DNA from: Flavobacteriaceae bacterium
Lineage (GTDB): Bacteria; Bacteroidota; Bacteroidia; Flavobacteriales; Flavobacteriaceae
Direction: 5' to 3'
Length of the DNA stretch: 16,165 bases
Assembly (NCBI GenBank): GCA_013214425.1
Contig: JABSPN010000028.1
Coordinates: 1-16,165 of the forward strand
Shown: in pieces, positions 1 through 7,597 of the stretch
Layout: the number at the start of each line of letters is the position of its first letter
Numbering within the stretch: the stretch's first letter is position 1
Made by a program: the position numbers and the translations under genes
The notes under the pieces: model-generated
Database searches by the model: none
Seen by the model: the letters and a program-made list of their open reading frames with translations, nothing else
What the model was told of the DNA's origin: nothing

Positions 1-526
1 TACAACAACTCCAGAAATTTTAGGAAAGTTGAGAGCAGCTTTTAAGCCTGAAGGAGGAAGTGTAACAGCAGGAAACGCTTCAGGATTAAATGATGGAGCG
101 GCAGCTACGATTATTGCTTCCGAAGAAGCTGTTAAAAAATACAGATTAAAACCAATGGCTAGAATCGTAAGTTCAGCAGTAGTTGGTGTAGAACCTAGAA
201 TTATGGGAATTGGTCCGGTTGAGGCTTCTAACAAAGCCTTGGCGAAAGCAGGATTAACCATGGATGATATGGATGTAATCGAATTAAATGAAGCGTTTGC
301 AGCGCAAAGTTTAGCCTGTATCAGAACTTGGGGATTAGCTGATGACGACCCGAGAATCAACCCGAACGGAGGCGCTATTGCTATCGGACATCCGTTAGGT
401 GTTACTGGAACACGCATTGCGTATTCAGCAGCATTGGAATTACAAGAAACAGGAAAACGTTATGCGCTAATTACCATGTGCATTGGTGTTGGACAAGGAT
501 ACGCTGCTATTATAGAAAGATGTTAG
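1..526 (+). CDS. paaJ: 3-oxoadipyl-CoA / 3-oxo-5,6-dehydrosuberyl-CoA thiolase, 3' part
   Basis: This is the C-terminal part (about 174 residues) of a thiolase. The reading frame is open from base 2, so the gene starts off the left edge, and an apparent TTG start at 29 is internal. Visible family marks are the GNASGLNDGAA stretch, NEAFAAQ, the catalytic-histidine motif GGAIAIGHPLG, and the C-terminal CIGVGQG motif carrying the second catalytic cysteine; the nucleophilic cysteine lies in the missing N-terminal part. In the phenylacetate pathway this enzyme cleaves 3-oxo-5,6-dehydrosuberyl-CoA and 3-oxoadipyl-CoA to shorter acyl-CoAs plus acetyl-CoA in the cytosol. The paaJ name rests on the downstream paaZ and paaY; by sequence alone it could be any acetyl-CoA acyltransferase. 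Confidence 0.85.
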   Translation, partial: TTTPEILGKLRAAFKPEGGSVTAGNASGLNDGAAATIIASEEAVKKYRLKPMARIVSSAVVGVEPRIMGIGPVEASNKALAKAGLTMDDMDVIELNEAFAAQSLACIRTWGLADDDPRINPNGGAIAIGHPLGVTGTRIAYSAALELQETGKRYALITMCIGVGQGYAAIIERC

Positions 527-532
527 TCACCT

Positions 533-579
533 GTCAATTCGAGTAATTTGTCATACTGAGCTTGTCGAAGTATTGACAA
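533..579 (+). repeat. Composite interspersed palindrome, copy 1
   Basis: Module 1 is GTCAATTCGAGT (533-544). Module 2 is a hairpin with arms TTGTCATACT (548-557) and AGTATTGACAA (569-579) around the 11-nt loop GAGCTTGTCGA. The arms pair fully except for one extra base in the right arm. The same two modules recur in the same order at 12018-12120. The element fills most of the gap between the thiolase stop and the next gene and is typical of the non-coding repeats scattered through flavobacterial genomes. Confidence 0.7.
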
Positions 580-635
580 GTTACCTACCTGCCACAGGAA
601 CGGTATCGAGAATAAGCATTAAATTAAATGAGATC

Positions 636-1304
636 ATGAACAAAATAATTTGTCTACTTATTCTTATTGTATGCTCGTCGTATAATACTGATGAAGCGCA
701 ATACTTTGAAGGAATCATAGTCTATGATCTTTCCTATGAATCGATTCATCCCAAAGGAACACCAGAGATGTTTGAACAAATTGGAGGTGTGAAAGAAGTG
801 TTCTATTACAAAGAAGGCTATTATAAAAGAGTGGCTTTAAATAAGGACGGACAAATCATTAAAACGATCATTCATGATCCGATTAAAAAAATGATCTATG
901 GAACACATAGTTCTTTTGGAGATACGATTACGGCTTATTCTTCAGAAGATAATATCATGAAATCGTATAAAACCAAGAAGTTGACTAAGGAACTGGTTTT
1001 AGATCAAGAAGTACAAGGATATCACTATTCTTATAAAGTAGAAGAGGAGTATTCACAAAGCGGTAAATTTTCTTACGATTTCTATTATTCAAAGGATTTG
1101 TTAGTGAATCCTGAACATCATCAATATCAAAAGGAAGGCTTTTATAATGAGATCGTAAAAGAGCATCCTTATTTATCGTTGAAGATGATCATCAACGATT
1201 ACTTTTTTAAGAAACAAACCAAAACAGCGGTTGAAGTTAAAAAACAAAAGTTGCCATTAGATATTTTTAAAATAGACGAAACCAAACCGATTAAGAAGAT
1301 TTAA
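636..1304 (+). CDS. Secreted hypothetical protein, 222 residues
   Basis: I do not recognise this protein with confidence. The ATG at 636 is preferred over an upstream TTG at 573, because that TTG lies inside a repeat hairpin and because the ATG gives a short hydrophobic leader (MNKIICLLILIVC). The leader could be a Sec signal or, with Cys13 preceded by L-I-V, a weak lipobox. The mature part opens with YFEGIIVYDLSYES, resembling the start of small secreted beta-rich Bacteroidota proteins of the DUF4412/GLPGLI type, and it is rich in Lys, Tyr and Glu. It interrupts the paa cluster between thiolase and paaZ and is bounded by a palindromic repeat on each side, which suggests an insertion unrelated to phenylacetate catabolism. 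No catalytic motif is visible. Confidence 0.7.
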   Translation: MNKIICLLILIVCSSYNTDEAQYFEGIIVYDLSYESIHPKGTPEMFEQIGGVKEVFYYKEGYYKRVALNKDGQIIKTIIHDPIKKMIYGTHSSFGDTITAYSSEDNIMKSYKTKKLTKELVLDQEVQGYHYSYKVEEEYSQSGKFSYDFYYSKDLLVNPEHHQYQKEGFYNEIVKEHPYLSLKMIINDYFFKKQTKTAVEVKKQKLPLDIFKIDETKPIKKI

Positions 1305-1309
1305 ATAAC

Positions 1310-1375
1310 GAATATCGAATAAAGAAAAACGAAGTAAGCAATACTTTAATATTCAGTGTTCATTAATCGATATTC
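1310..1375. repeat. Inverted repeat ahead of paaZ
   Basis: Perfect 9-bp arms GAATATCGA (1310-1318) and TCGATATTC (1367-1375) enclose 48 nt of AT-rich sequence with further GAATA/ATTCA-like fragments. It fills nearly the whole gap between the hypothetical gene and paaZ, ending 15 bases before the paaZ start. It resembles the ATATTCGA-rich intergenic repeats of flavobacteria. A transcript through it could fold into a long hairpin in the paaZ leader. Confidence 0.6.
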
Positions 1376-1390
1376 AACATTCAATAACAT

Positions 1391-3883
1391 ATGAAACTAG
1401 AAAGCTATATCAACGGAAAATGGGTTGCAGGATCAGGAGACGGATCTCCAATGTTTGATGCTGTAACCGGAGAGACTATTGGCTTTTCTACTACAGACGG
1501 ATTAGACATCCCTGCTGTATTAGAATACGGTAGAACCAAAGGTCAGGAGAAATTACGTAAAATGACTTTTCAGGAGAGAGGGAACATGCTTAAGAAATTG
1601 GCCTTGTACCTGACTAAAAGAAAAGACCAGTTTTATGAAATCAGTTATAGAACCGGAGCGACCAGAATCGATAGTTGGATTGATATAGAAGGAGGTTTCG
1701 GAAACTTATTTGCCAATGCTTCTCTTAGAAAATTATTCCCAAATCAGCCCTATCACGTAGAAGGTGATCCGATTGATTTATCCAGAGGTGGACGCTTTAT
1801 GGCACATCATATCTTAGTGCCTAAAACAGGAGTGGCTGTACATATAAATGCCTTTAACTTTCCAATCTGGGGAATGTTGGAGAAATGTGCTGTAAACTGG
1901 ATGGCAGGTATGCCTGCAGTAGTATTGCCAGCACCGCAAACAGCTTATTTAACTGAGGCGGTAGTGCGTGTAATTGTAGATTCAGGAATCTTACCAGAAG
2001 GAACACTACAGTTACTGAGCGGAATGACAAAAAATATCTTAGATACCGTTGAATCTCAAGATGTGGTGACCTTTACAGGGTCGGCTCATACCGGGCGAAT
2101 GCTAAAAGTACACCCGCGATTAACACAAGAAGCGGTGCCGTTTACTATGGAAGCCGATTCTTTAAACTGCTCTATTCTTGGAAAAGATGCTGCGCCAGGA
2201 ACACCAGAGTTTGATTTGTTTGTCAAGGAAGTTCGTAAAGAAATGACCGTAAAAACAGGTCAAAAGTGTACGGCAATTAGAAGAATTATTGTTCCTGAAA
2301 ATTTAGTGGAAGATGTGCAGATTGCTTTAGGAAAACAATTGGGTAAAGTGACCATTGGAGATCCAAGATTGAAAGAAGTTAGAATGGGAGCTTTAGTGAG
2401 TAAGTCACAAGTAGAGAGTGTGAAAAATCAGGTACAGGAGATTGCCAAAACAGCTCAGATTGTATATGGTAACTTAGATAAGATTGAAACTATTGGTGCC
2501 GATGCAGAAAAAGGAGCCTTCTTAAGTCCGATTTTAATGCGTGAAGACAAGCCGTTTGAAAATACAGCGGTTCATGAGATAGAAGCGTTTGGACCAGTAA
2601 GTACACTGATGCCATACAAGGATATGGATGAGGCCATTCAATTAGCACAAATGGGTAAAGGATCCTTAGTATCGTCAATCTTTACTTATGATGACAGTAT
2701 CGCGAAAGACTATATCGTTGGAGCAGCTTCTCACCACGGAAGAATTTTAGTAGGGAATAGAGAAAATGCCAAACAAAGTACCGGTCACGGTTCACCATTA
2801 CCATTATTAGTACACGGAGGCCCTGGTAGAGCAGGAGGTGGAGAAGAAATGGGTGGAATGCGCGGTGTAAAGCACTACATGCAACGTTGCGCAATTCAGG
2901 GAACGCCAACTACCTTAACAGAAGTGACTGGAATTTATCAGGCGAATGCTAAGTATAAAGAATCAGAAAAGCATCCATTTGCCTATCATTGGGAAGATAT
3001 TCAACCGGGAATGTCGCTTAAGACACACAAACGAACCGTTACCGATACCGATATTATTAACTTCGGAAACTTAACTTGGGATCATTTTTATGCTCATACC
3101 GATATCACGTCTTTAGACGGAAGTATTTTTGAAAAGAGAACAGCACATGGATATTTTATCATCTCTGCAGCAGCGGGCTTATTTGTTTATCCAAATAAAG
3201 GCCCAGTAGCAGCTAATTACGGATTAGAAGAATGTCGTTTCTTGCGTCCGATTTACCATAACGATACCGTTTATGTACGATTAACCTGTAAGGAAAAAGT
3301 GGATCGTGATTCCAGAGGAAAAGAATTACCTAGCGGAATTGTAAAATGGTTTGTTGAGGTATTTGATCAGGAAGATGAATTAGTAGCGGTGGCAACCATT
3401 TTAACAATGGTACAGAAAAAAAGTCCGTTTGAAGCAATCAATGCGAATACTATTCCGAAGTATTTAGCCAAATTGACTGAAGATGCAAAACCACAATGGG
3501 GAACTATGAATCCGCAGGAAATGGTTGAGCACTTAGAGTATTCGATTAGAGTAGGTCATGAGATTCAAGATTTCGACATCGAAACTCCAGAAAAGATTAT
3601 AGAGAAAGTACACGATACCTTGTACAATCATACGCCTATGCCAAGAAACTATGATGCACCTAAAGTGTTATTGGAAAGATCGAAAGATTTACGTTATGAG
3701 AACTTGGCAGAAGCAAAAATGAAGTTAGTGGAAGCTTATGAGGAATTCACAGTTTACTTTAAAGAAAATCCGGAAGCGCAAACAAAGAATGCTGTTTTTG
3801 GAATGCTAGATAAGTTTGAGTGGGATTTGTTACATACGAAGCATTTTAATCATCATTTTGAACAGTTTAATCTATTGCATTAA
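1391..3883 (+). CDS. paaZ: Bifunctional oxepin-CoA hydrolase / 3-oxo-5,6-dehydrosuberyl-CoA semialdehyde dehydrogenase PaaZ with extra C-terminal domain
   Basis: PaaZ opens the oxepin-CoA ring with a MaoC-like hydratase domain and oxidises the resulting semialdehyde with a fused NADP-dependent aldehyde dehydrogenase. Residues 1 to about 520 are the dehydrogenase. The substrate channel motif HINAFNFPIWG is present, and general base Glu254 (in MEADSLN) and nucleophile Cys293 (in TGQKCTA) correspond to E. coli E256 and C295. Residues about 530-680 are the hydratase, with Asp564 and His569 in WDHFYAH matching E. coli D561/H566. Unlike the 681-residue E. coli enzyme, this one runs to 830. Residues about 690-830 form an added domain with WGTMNPQEMVEHLEY (Trp703, His714) and a C-terminal KHFNHHFEQF (His818, His822), the pattern of DUF1569/DinB-like four-helix proteins. 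No internal stop or shift marks the junction, so it is a true in-frame fusion. Confidence 0.95.
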   Translation: MKLESYINGKWVAGSGDGSPMFDAVTGETIGFSTTDGLDIPAVLEYGRTKGQEKLRKMTFQERGNMLKKLALYLTKRKDQFYEISYRTGATRIDSWIDIEGGFGNLFANASLRKLFPNQPYHVEGDPIDLSRGGRFMAHHILVPKTGVAVHINAFNFPIWGMLEKCAVNWMAGMPAVVLPAPQTAYLTEAVVRVIVDSGILPEGTLQLLSGMTKNILDTVESQDVVTFTGSAHTGRMLKVHPRLTQEAVPFTMEADSLNCSILGKDAAPGTPEFDLFVKEVRKEMTVKTGQKCTAIRRIIVPENLVEDVQIALGKQLGKVTIGDPRLKEVRMGALVSKSQVESVKNQVQEIAKTAQIVYGNLDKIETIGADAEKGAFLSPILMREDKPFENTAVHEIEAFGPVSTLMPYKDMDEAIQLAQMGKGSLVSSIFTYDDSIAKDYIVGAASHHGRILVGNRENAKQSTGHGSPLPLLVHGGPGRAGGGEEMGGMRGVKHYMQRCAIQGTPTTLTEVTGIYQANAKYKESEKHPFAYHWEDIQPGMSLKTHKRTVTDTDIINFGNLTWDHFYAHTDITSLDGSIFEKRTAHGYFIISAAAGLFVYPNKGPVAANYGLEECRFLRPIYHNDTVYVRLTCKEKVDRDSRGKELPSGIVKWFVEVFDQEDELVAVATILTMVQKKSPFEAINANTIPKYLAKLTEDAKPQWGTMNPQEMVEHLEYSIRVGHEIQDFDIETPEKIIEKVHDTLYNHTPMPRNYDAPKVLLERSKDLRYENLAEAKMKLVEAYEEFTVYFKENPEAQTKNAVFGMLDKFEWDLLHTKHFNHHFEQFNLLH

Positions 3884-3896
3884 AATGCTCAAAATA

Positions 3897-3920
3897 GCTC
3901 CCGAGAAATCGGGGGTCTTA
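3897..3920 (+). terminator. Possible rho-independent terminator after paaZ
   Basis: An 8-bp stem (3897-3904 with 3909-3916, including two G-T pairs at its base) closes on a GAAA tetraloop 14 bases after the paaZ stop and is followed by TCTTAATTTT. The T-tract is interrupted, so it may attenuate rather than stop transcription into the crotonase gene. A CCCGA/TCGGG repeat remnant is the alternative reading. Confidence 0.5.
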
Positions 3921-3956
3921 ATTTTACAATTAGAGTTTAAAAACATATTAGCATAA

Positions 3957-4421
3957 ATGAAAAAAATAAACCCACTTGTTATGCTCATAATTGTTATACT
4001 CTTTTTAGCAAGTGGGTTGATATACATTGTTGGTTCAGGAGTTCAATCAGCTACTAAATTAGTTGAGAACGGATGTTTTATGAGTATACCTTGTAAAGGA
4101 AAAGATATAGAGATAAATATTAGTGATATAGCTATAGATTGGTCATACAAAAAAGAGGATAAAACAATTATTCTTTCAGGTGTTGATGATTCTCGAATTC
4201 CAATCTTGGTTTTGATGAAAAATAACCATTTAGAATGGGCTAAAAAATTAGATGTTTCTGATTGTTTAGTCAATGAAAGATTAGAAAATATTTCATCAAT
4301 AAGAGTGGTCGACGAAGAATACTTCAGAATAAATTTTTTAGATGATATTTATGGAGAAATTTCGACTATCTATTTTGATGAAAATTTTAATTTTGAAGTT
4401 TTGTGTTTTAGTTCAATGTAA
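3957..4421 (+). CDS. Membrane-anchored hypothetical protein, 154 residues
   Basis: I do not recognise this protein. It starts with a Lys-rich stub and one strong hydrophobic segment (residues about 8-28, PLVMLIIVILFLASGLIYIV), most likely an uncleaved membrane anchor. About 125 residues rich in Ile, Asp and Glu follow, with predicted beta character and three scattered cysteines (40, 46, 103). The gene is noticeably more AT-rich than paaZ and the crotonase on either side, and it lies behind a hairpin, so it looks like an insertion into the paa cluster rather than a pathway member. The ATG is the first in frame; no clear ribosome binding site precedes it, as is normal in this phylum. Confidence 0.65.
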   Translation: MKKINPLVMLIIVILFLASGLIYIVGSGVQSATKLVENGCFMSIPCKGKDIEINISDIAIDWSYKKEDKTIILSGVDDSRIPILVLMKNNHLEWAKKLDVSDCLVNERLENISSIRVVDEEYFRINFLDDIYGEISTIYFDENFNFEVLCFSSM

Positions 4422-4456
4422 ACTAACTCCTAAAATTTTTAACTAAATACTAGAAA

Positions 4457-5209
4457 ATGACAAAGCCTTACGTAAAACAAGAGATCAATAACGGAATAGC
4501 AACCATCGAGTTTTTTCATCCAGCACATAATTCATTGCCTGGCGATATATTAGCCAAGTTGGCGAATACTATTACTGAGGCCGGACAGAATGATGCAGTA
4601 AAAGTGATTATTTTAAAAAGTGGAGGAGATAGAACTTTCTGTGCAGGAGCCAGTTTTAAAGAGTTAATTAATATCAATGATGCAGAGACTGGAAAAGTGT
4701 TTTTCTCCGGATTTGCTAACGTAATCAATGCCATGCGTAAATGTCCGAAGTTTATTATCGGACGTGTACAAGGGAAAACCGTAGGAGGTGGTGTTGGAGT
4801 AGCTTCTGCAGTTGATTATTGTATGGCAACGAAGTTTGCAGCCATCAAGTTAAGTGAGCTGAATGTTGGTATTGGACCATTTGTTGTTGGACCAGCTGTA
4901 GCGCGTAAACTAGGATTAACCGGTATGTCTCAAATTGCTATAGATGCCAATAGCTTTTATGATGCAGAGTGGGCAAAGGCAAAAGGATTATATGCTCAGG
5001 TATATGATTCAACTCAAGCCTTAGATGAAGCTGTCCAGGCCTTTGCTGAAAACTTATGTAATTACAATCCAGAAGCCATGAAAGAAATGAAAACTATTTT
5101 CTGGCAAGGAACAGAACATTGGGATACCTTATTAGCAGAAAGAGCTGTGATTTCAGGACGCTTAGTATTGAGTGAGTTCACAAAAGAAACCCTGAAGAGG
5201 TTTAAATAA
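4457..5209 (+). CDS. Enoyl-CoA hydratase/isomerase family protein (crotonase fold), probable paa pathway
   Basis: This 250-residue single-domain crotonase has both oxyanion-hole stretches: FCAGASFKEL (residues 61-70) and VGGGVGVASAVDYCMA (109-124). Aligned by eye on rat enoyl-CoA hydratase, the second catalytic glutamate (E164) is Glu134 in KLSELNVGIG, but the first (E144) is Gly114. Hydratases normally need both, while Δ3,Δ2-enoyl-CoA isomerases use only the second. An isomerase role such as the PaaG step (epoxide to oxepin-CoA, or double-bond shift in a dehydroadipyl-CoA) therefore fits better than a PaaF-type hydratase. E. coli PaaG uses a differently placed aspartate, so no symbol is given. 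The context between paaZ and paaY supports a role in phenylacetate degradation. Confidence 0.88.
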   Translation: MTKPYVKQEINNGIATIEFFHPAHNSLPGDILAKLANTITEAGQNDAVKVIILKSGGDRTFCAGASFKELININDAETGKVFFSGFANVINAMRKCPKFIIGRVQGKTVGGGVGVASAVDYCMATKFAAIKLSELNVGIGPFVVGPAVARKLGLTGMSQIAIDANSFYDAEWAKAKGLYAQVYDSTQALDEAVQAFAENLCNYNPEAMKEMKTIFWQGTEHWDTLLAERAVISGRLVLSEFTKETLKRFK

Positions 5210-5236
5210 TAAACCGAAAAATGTAAAATATTAAAT

Positions 5237-5269
5237 GTAAAAGTATTGTTTTTTGAAGATTACTTTTAC
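5237..5269. repeat. Inverted repeat between crotonase gene and paaY
   Basis: Perfect 9-bp arms GTAAAAGTA (5237-5245) and TACTTTTAC (5261-5269) enclose a 15-nt T-rich loop. The flanks hold repeated AATGTAAAAT-like words (from 5220) and a loose inverse of them up to 5305. It lies in the 96-base gap before the paaY start and could be an interspersed palindrome or a weak attenuator. Confidence 0.55.
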
Positions 5270-5305
5270 GGTTTTAGATTTTGCAATTTTAAATTATACA
5301 TTCTT

Positions 5306-5902
5306 ATGATTTATTCATTCAAAGGATTCATTCCCGTAGTACATGAAAGTAGTTTTGTACATCCCTTAGCTGCTGTAACGGGTAATGTGATTATTGGTAA
5401 GAACTGTTATATCGGTCCGGGAGCAGCCATTAGAGGAGACTGGGGAGAGATTATTTTGGAAGATGGAGTAAATGTACAGGAGAATTGTACCGTTCATATG
5501 TTTCCAGGAAAGTCAATCGTATTAAAAGAAAGTGCCCATGTCGGACATGGAGCTGTAATCCACGGAGCTAATCTAGGAAGAAATTGTCTGATAGGAATGA
5601 ATTCGGTTATTATGGACGATGTCGAAATTGGAGACGAATGTATCGTAGGAGCCATGTCTTTTGTAAAAGCCAATACCAAGTTTGATAAAAGACAGCTCAT
5701 CGTTGGAAATCCTGCTAAAGCAGTTAAAGCAGTGAGTGATGAAATGATTGCCTGGAAAACCAAAGGGACCCAATTGTATCAGCAATTACCAGCCGACTGT
5801 TATGAGTCGTTAGAAGAAGTAGAACCACTACGAGAAATCCCAAAAGACCGCCCTATACAAGAAGCTTTTTATAAAACACTTGAGGAATTCAAGAAGAAGT
5901 AA
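5306..5902 (+). CDS. paaY: PaaY, gamma-carbonic-anhydrase-fold thioesterase
   Basis: The ATG at 5306 gives MIYSFKGFIPVVHESSFVHP, which lines up with the N-terminus of E. coli PaaY (196 residues); the result here is 198 residues. An upstream in-frame start at 5246 would add residues encoded by repeat sequence and is rejected. Left-handed beta-helix hexapeptide repeats run from about 20 to 140. The three metal histidines of the gamma-carbonic anhydrase fold are His64 (in CTVH), His81 and His86 (in GHGAVIHG). The C-terminus keeps PaaY-specific YQQLP...EVEPLREI. In E. coli, PaaY hydrolyses a dead-end tropone-like CoA ester and so recycles CoA during phenylacetate breakdown. It is the last recognisable paa gene here. 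Confidence 0.92.
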   Translation: MIYSFKGFIPVVHESSFVHPLAAVTGNVIIGKNCYIGPGAAIRGDWGEIILEDGVNVQENCTVHMFPGKSIVLKESAHVGHGAVIHGANLGRNCLIGMNSVIMDDVEIGDECIVGAMSFVKANTKFDKRQLIVGNPAKAVKAVSDEMIAWKTKGTQLYQQLPADCYESLEEVEPLREIPKDRPIQEAFYKTLEEFKKK

Positions 5903-5919
5903 TGAAAGTCAGTTAGTAA

Positions 5920-6535
5920 ATAAAGTATGAAAATGGTAAGGAATTACTCTTGTCTGGAAGATTTATTAATACTGAAAGGTTAGAAGAGAAAATCATTCAT
6001 TATGATAGCGGTAAACTAACTTCAGAAACTCAATACAGGTATAGCGTAACCGGTAAGTTAATTAAAGAGAAAACATTAGAAAATGGTGATACGAATCATA
6101 CCTATGAATATAATGAAGATGAAAATAAGGTGGTTAAAGAATGTATTTATTTTGGGGGAGACTTGTATGAAGAAGTTCGCTTTTTTTATTGTTTGATAAT
6201 TTTTTTTTGAAAGACTAACCTTTAGAGATGGAGAGCTACTTCAGAAAATGATTACAAAAGAAACGGATAACTCTTTAGAAATACGCTTTTTTGATGAAGA
6301 AAATAATTTAATTCAGTGGAATAAAACTACGGTTATTTCCTTATCAATTCACCAGATATATTACTACTTAGGTCAAGATCTATTAATGGGAAAAATTATA
6401 AAGCAAACCACAAAACAAGATGGTCATGATGGCTGTAAAATTGAAATAGTTTACAGTTTTGGGTATGATTCAAAAGGAAATATGGTTCAGGAAGAGGTAA
6501 AAAATGAAAAAGGTGAAGTTTTGAGAATAACATGA
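5920..6535 (+). pseudogene. Decayed YD-repeat / YwqK-like hypothetical gene
   Basis: Two open stretches in different frames read as one protein type. The first (5920-6208) has no ATG start; it begins after a stop at 5917 with YENGKELLLSGRF and continues with HYDSGKL, YRYSVTGKLIKEK and HTYEYNEDENKVVKE. The second (from 6209 in the next frame) continues ERLTFRDGELL and ends with FGYDSKGNMVQEEVKNEKGE. These short Y/F-x-x-D/N-G-K units resemble the repeats of YD-repeat or YwqK-type proteins. Dropping one T from the T8 run at 6201-6208 joins the frames. With no start and a homopolymer shift, it is most simply a 5'-truncated, frameshifted relic, although a sequencing error at the run is possible. 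It lies 17 bases after paaY on the same strand. Confidence 0.6.
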
Positions 6536-6783
6536 AACAGGTATAATTAGAACACTATGTTAATCGAAGAAATTTTGATCTCTAACGATACAATAGATAG
6601 GTATTCAGGAGTAATCAATCTTTCAAATTCTTATCATTATATCTATAAAATAGAATACTGATTTTTAATCTCTTTTTACTAAAATTGTGTTAAGTAGTAA
6701 TTATTGTGCATGAATAATTAAAGAGCTTTCATTCAAATTCTTATATTTACCGAACAACCTTTTTAAACTTAAATCCCTATAAA

Positions 6784-7533
6784 ATGATTGATAAAGTAAC
6801 CCCTGCTTTACAAGACATTCGATTAGCTCTGGTAGGACATGAATTGTATCAAAAGTTTAGATCTCTTGACGATTTAAAATTATTTACCCAATACCATGTA
6901 TTCCCTGTGTGGGATTTTATGTCTCTACTGAAAGCTTTGCAAAATGAATTAACCTGTGTGTCCTTGCCTTGGATTCCTTCAGAGAACCCAAAAACAAGAC
7001 GCTTTATTAATGAAATTGTACATGGAGAAGAAAGCGATCTGGATCAGGAAGGAAATTCGGTGAGTCATTTTGAGATGTATTTAGACGCCATGCAGTCTAT
7101 TGGAGCCGATACAACTCAAATGGAATCCTTTATTCATTTATTGAAATCAGGAAAAACAGTTGCAGCGGCATTAACGGAATTAGAAGTCGACGAAGCTATA
7201 AAAGAGTTTGTCAATTTCACCTTTGAAATTATTAGTACGCGAAAGCCTCATATCATTGCGGCGGTATTTACATTCGGAAGAGAAGATCTTATTCCTGATA
7301 TGTTCGTTGGGATTTTAAGAGGCTTACAACAGGATTCCAAACTAGATAAGCTTATTTATTATTTTGAAAGACATATCGAATTAGACGGAGATGAACATGG
7401 GCCGATGAGTATAGAAATGATTAAAGAACTCTGCGGTGAAGATGATGAAAAATGGAAAGAAGTCATTCAATATAGTCAACAAGCATTACAATTTAGATTG
7501 CATTTATGGAACACAATAAGTGCAAAAATTTAA
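6784..7533 (+). CDS. DUF3050 family protein, heme-oxygenase-like fold, candidate non-heme diiron oxidase
   Basis: The 249-residue length and the hallmark YHVFPVWDFMSLLKALQ (residues 37-53) place it in DUF3050. The family is all-helical and belongs to the heme-oxygenase-like fold group, which includes non-heme diiron oxidases. Candidate metal ligands spread as in that group: His38, Glu77, His80, His95 and Glu97 in SHFEMYLDAM, Glu167, and the C-terminal FERHIELDGDEHG with Glu195, His197, Asp201 and His205. Substrate and reaction are unknown. It sits alone on the + strand between the relic at 5920-6535 and the E2 gene, 139 bases from the latter. The 248-base stretch before it shows nothing beyond AT-rich sequence and a stray 34-codon ORF. 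Confidence 0.85.
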   Translation: MIDKVTPALQDIRLALVGHELYQKFRSLDDLKLFTQYHVFPVWDFMSLLKALQNELTCVSLPWIPSENPKTRRFINEIVHGEESDLDQEGNSVSHFEMYLDAMQSIGADTTQMESFIHLLKSGKTVAAALTELEVDEAIKEFVNFTFEIISTRKPHIIAAVFTFGREDLIPDMFVGILRGLQQDSKLDKLIYYFERHIELDGDEHGPMSIEMIKELCGEDDEKWKEVIQYSQQALQFRLHLWNTISAKI

Positions 7534-7546
7534 GAAAGTTAGTCAG

Positions 7547-7569
7547 TTTTAACTTAATTAGTGTTAAAA
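7547..7569 (+). terminator. Weak AT-rich hairpin after the DUF3050 gene
   Basis: Arms TTTTAAC (7547-7553) and GTTAAAA (7563-7569) flank a 9-nt loop, followed by TTATTTC, 13 bases after the DUF3050 stop. The stem has little GC and the T-tract is broken, so a terminator role is only possible. Confidence 0.3.
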
Positions 7570-7577
7570 TTATTTCA

Positions 7578-7597
7578 TCAATTAGCTGATTAATTGA
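7578..7597. promoter_or_regulatory. Inverted repeat overlapping the -33 element of the E2 promoter
   Basis: Arms TCAATTA (7578-7584) and TAATTGA (7591-7597) are perfect 7-mers around GCTGAT. The right arm contains the proposed -33 TTG (7594-7596), so a protein bound here would compete with RNA polymerase. AT-rich 7-mers can arise by chance, so the call is tentative. Confidence 0.4.

Noticed and set aside
573..635. TTG start extending the 222-residue secreted protein
   Set aside because: It begins inside the palindrome and would bury the signal peptide.
6557..6661. 34-codon ORF starting MLIEEILISNDTIDRYSG in the gap before the DUF3050 gene
   Set aside because: Too short, AT-rich, no recognisable motif, and it lies beside decayed sequence, so it may be chance or part of the same relic.
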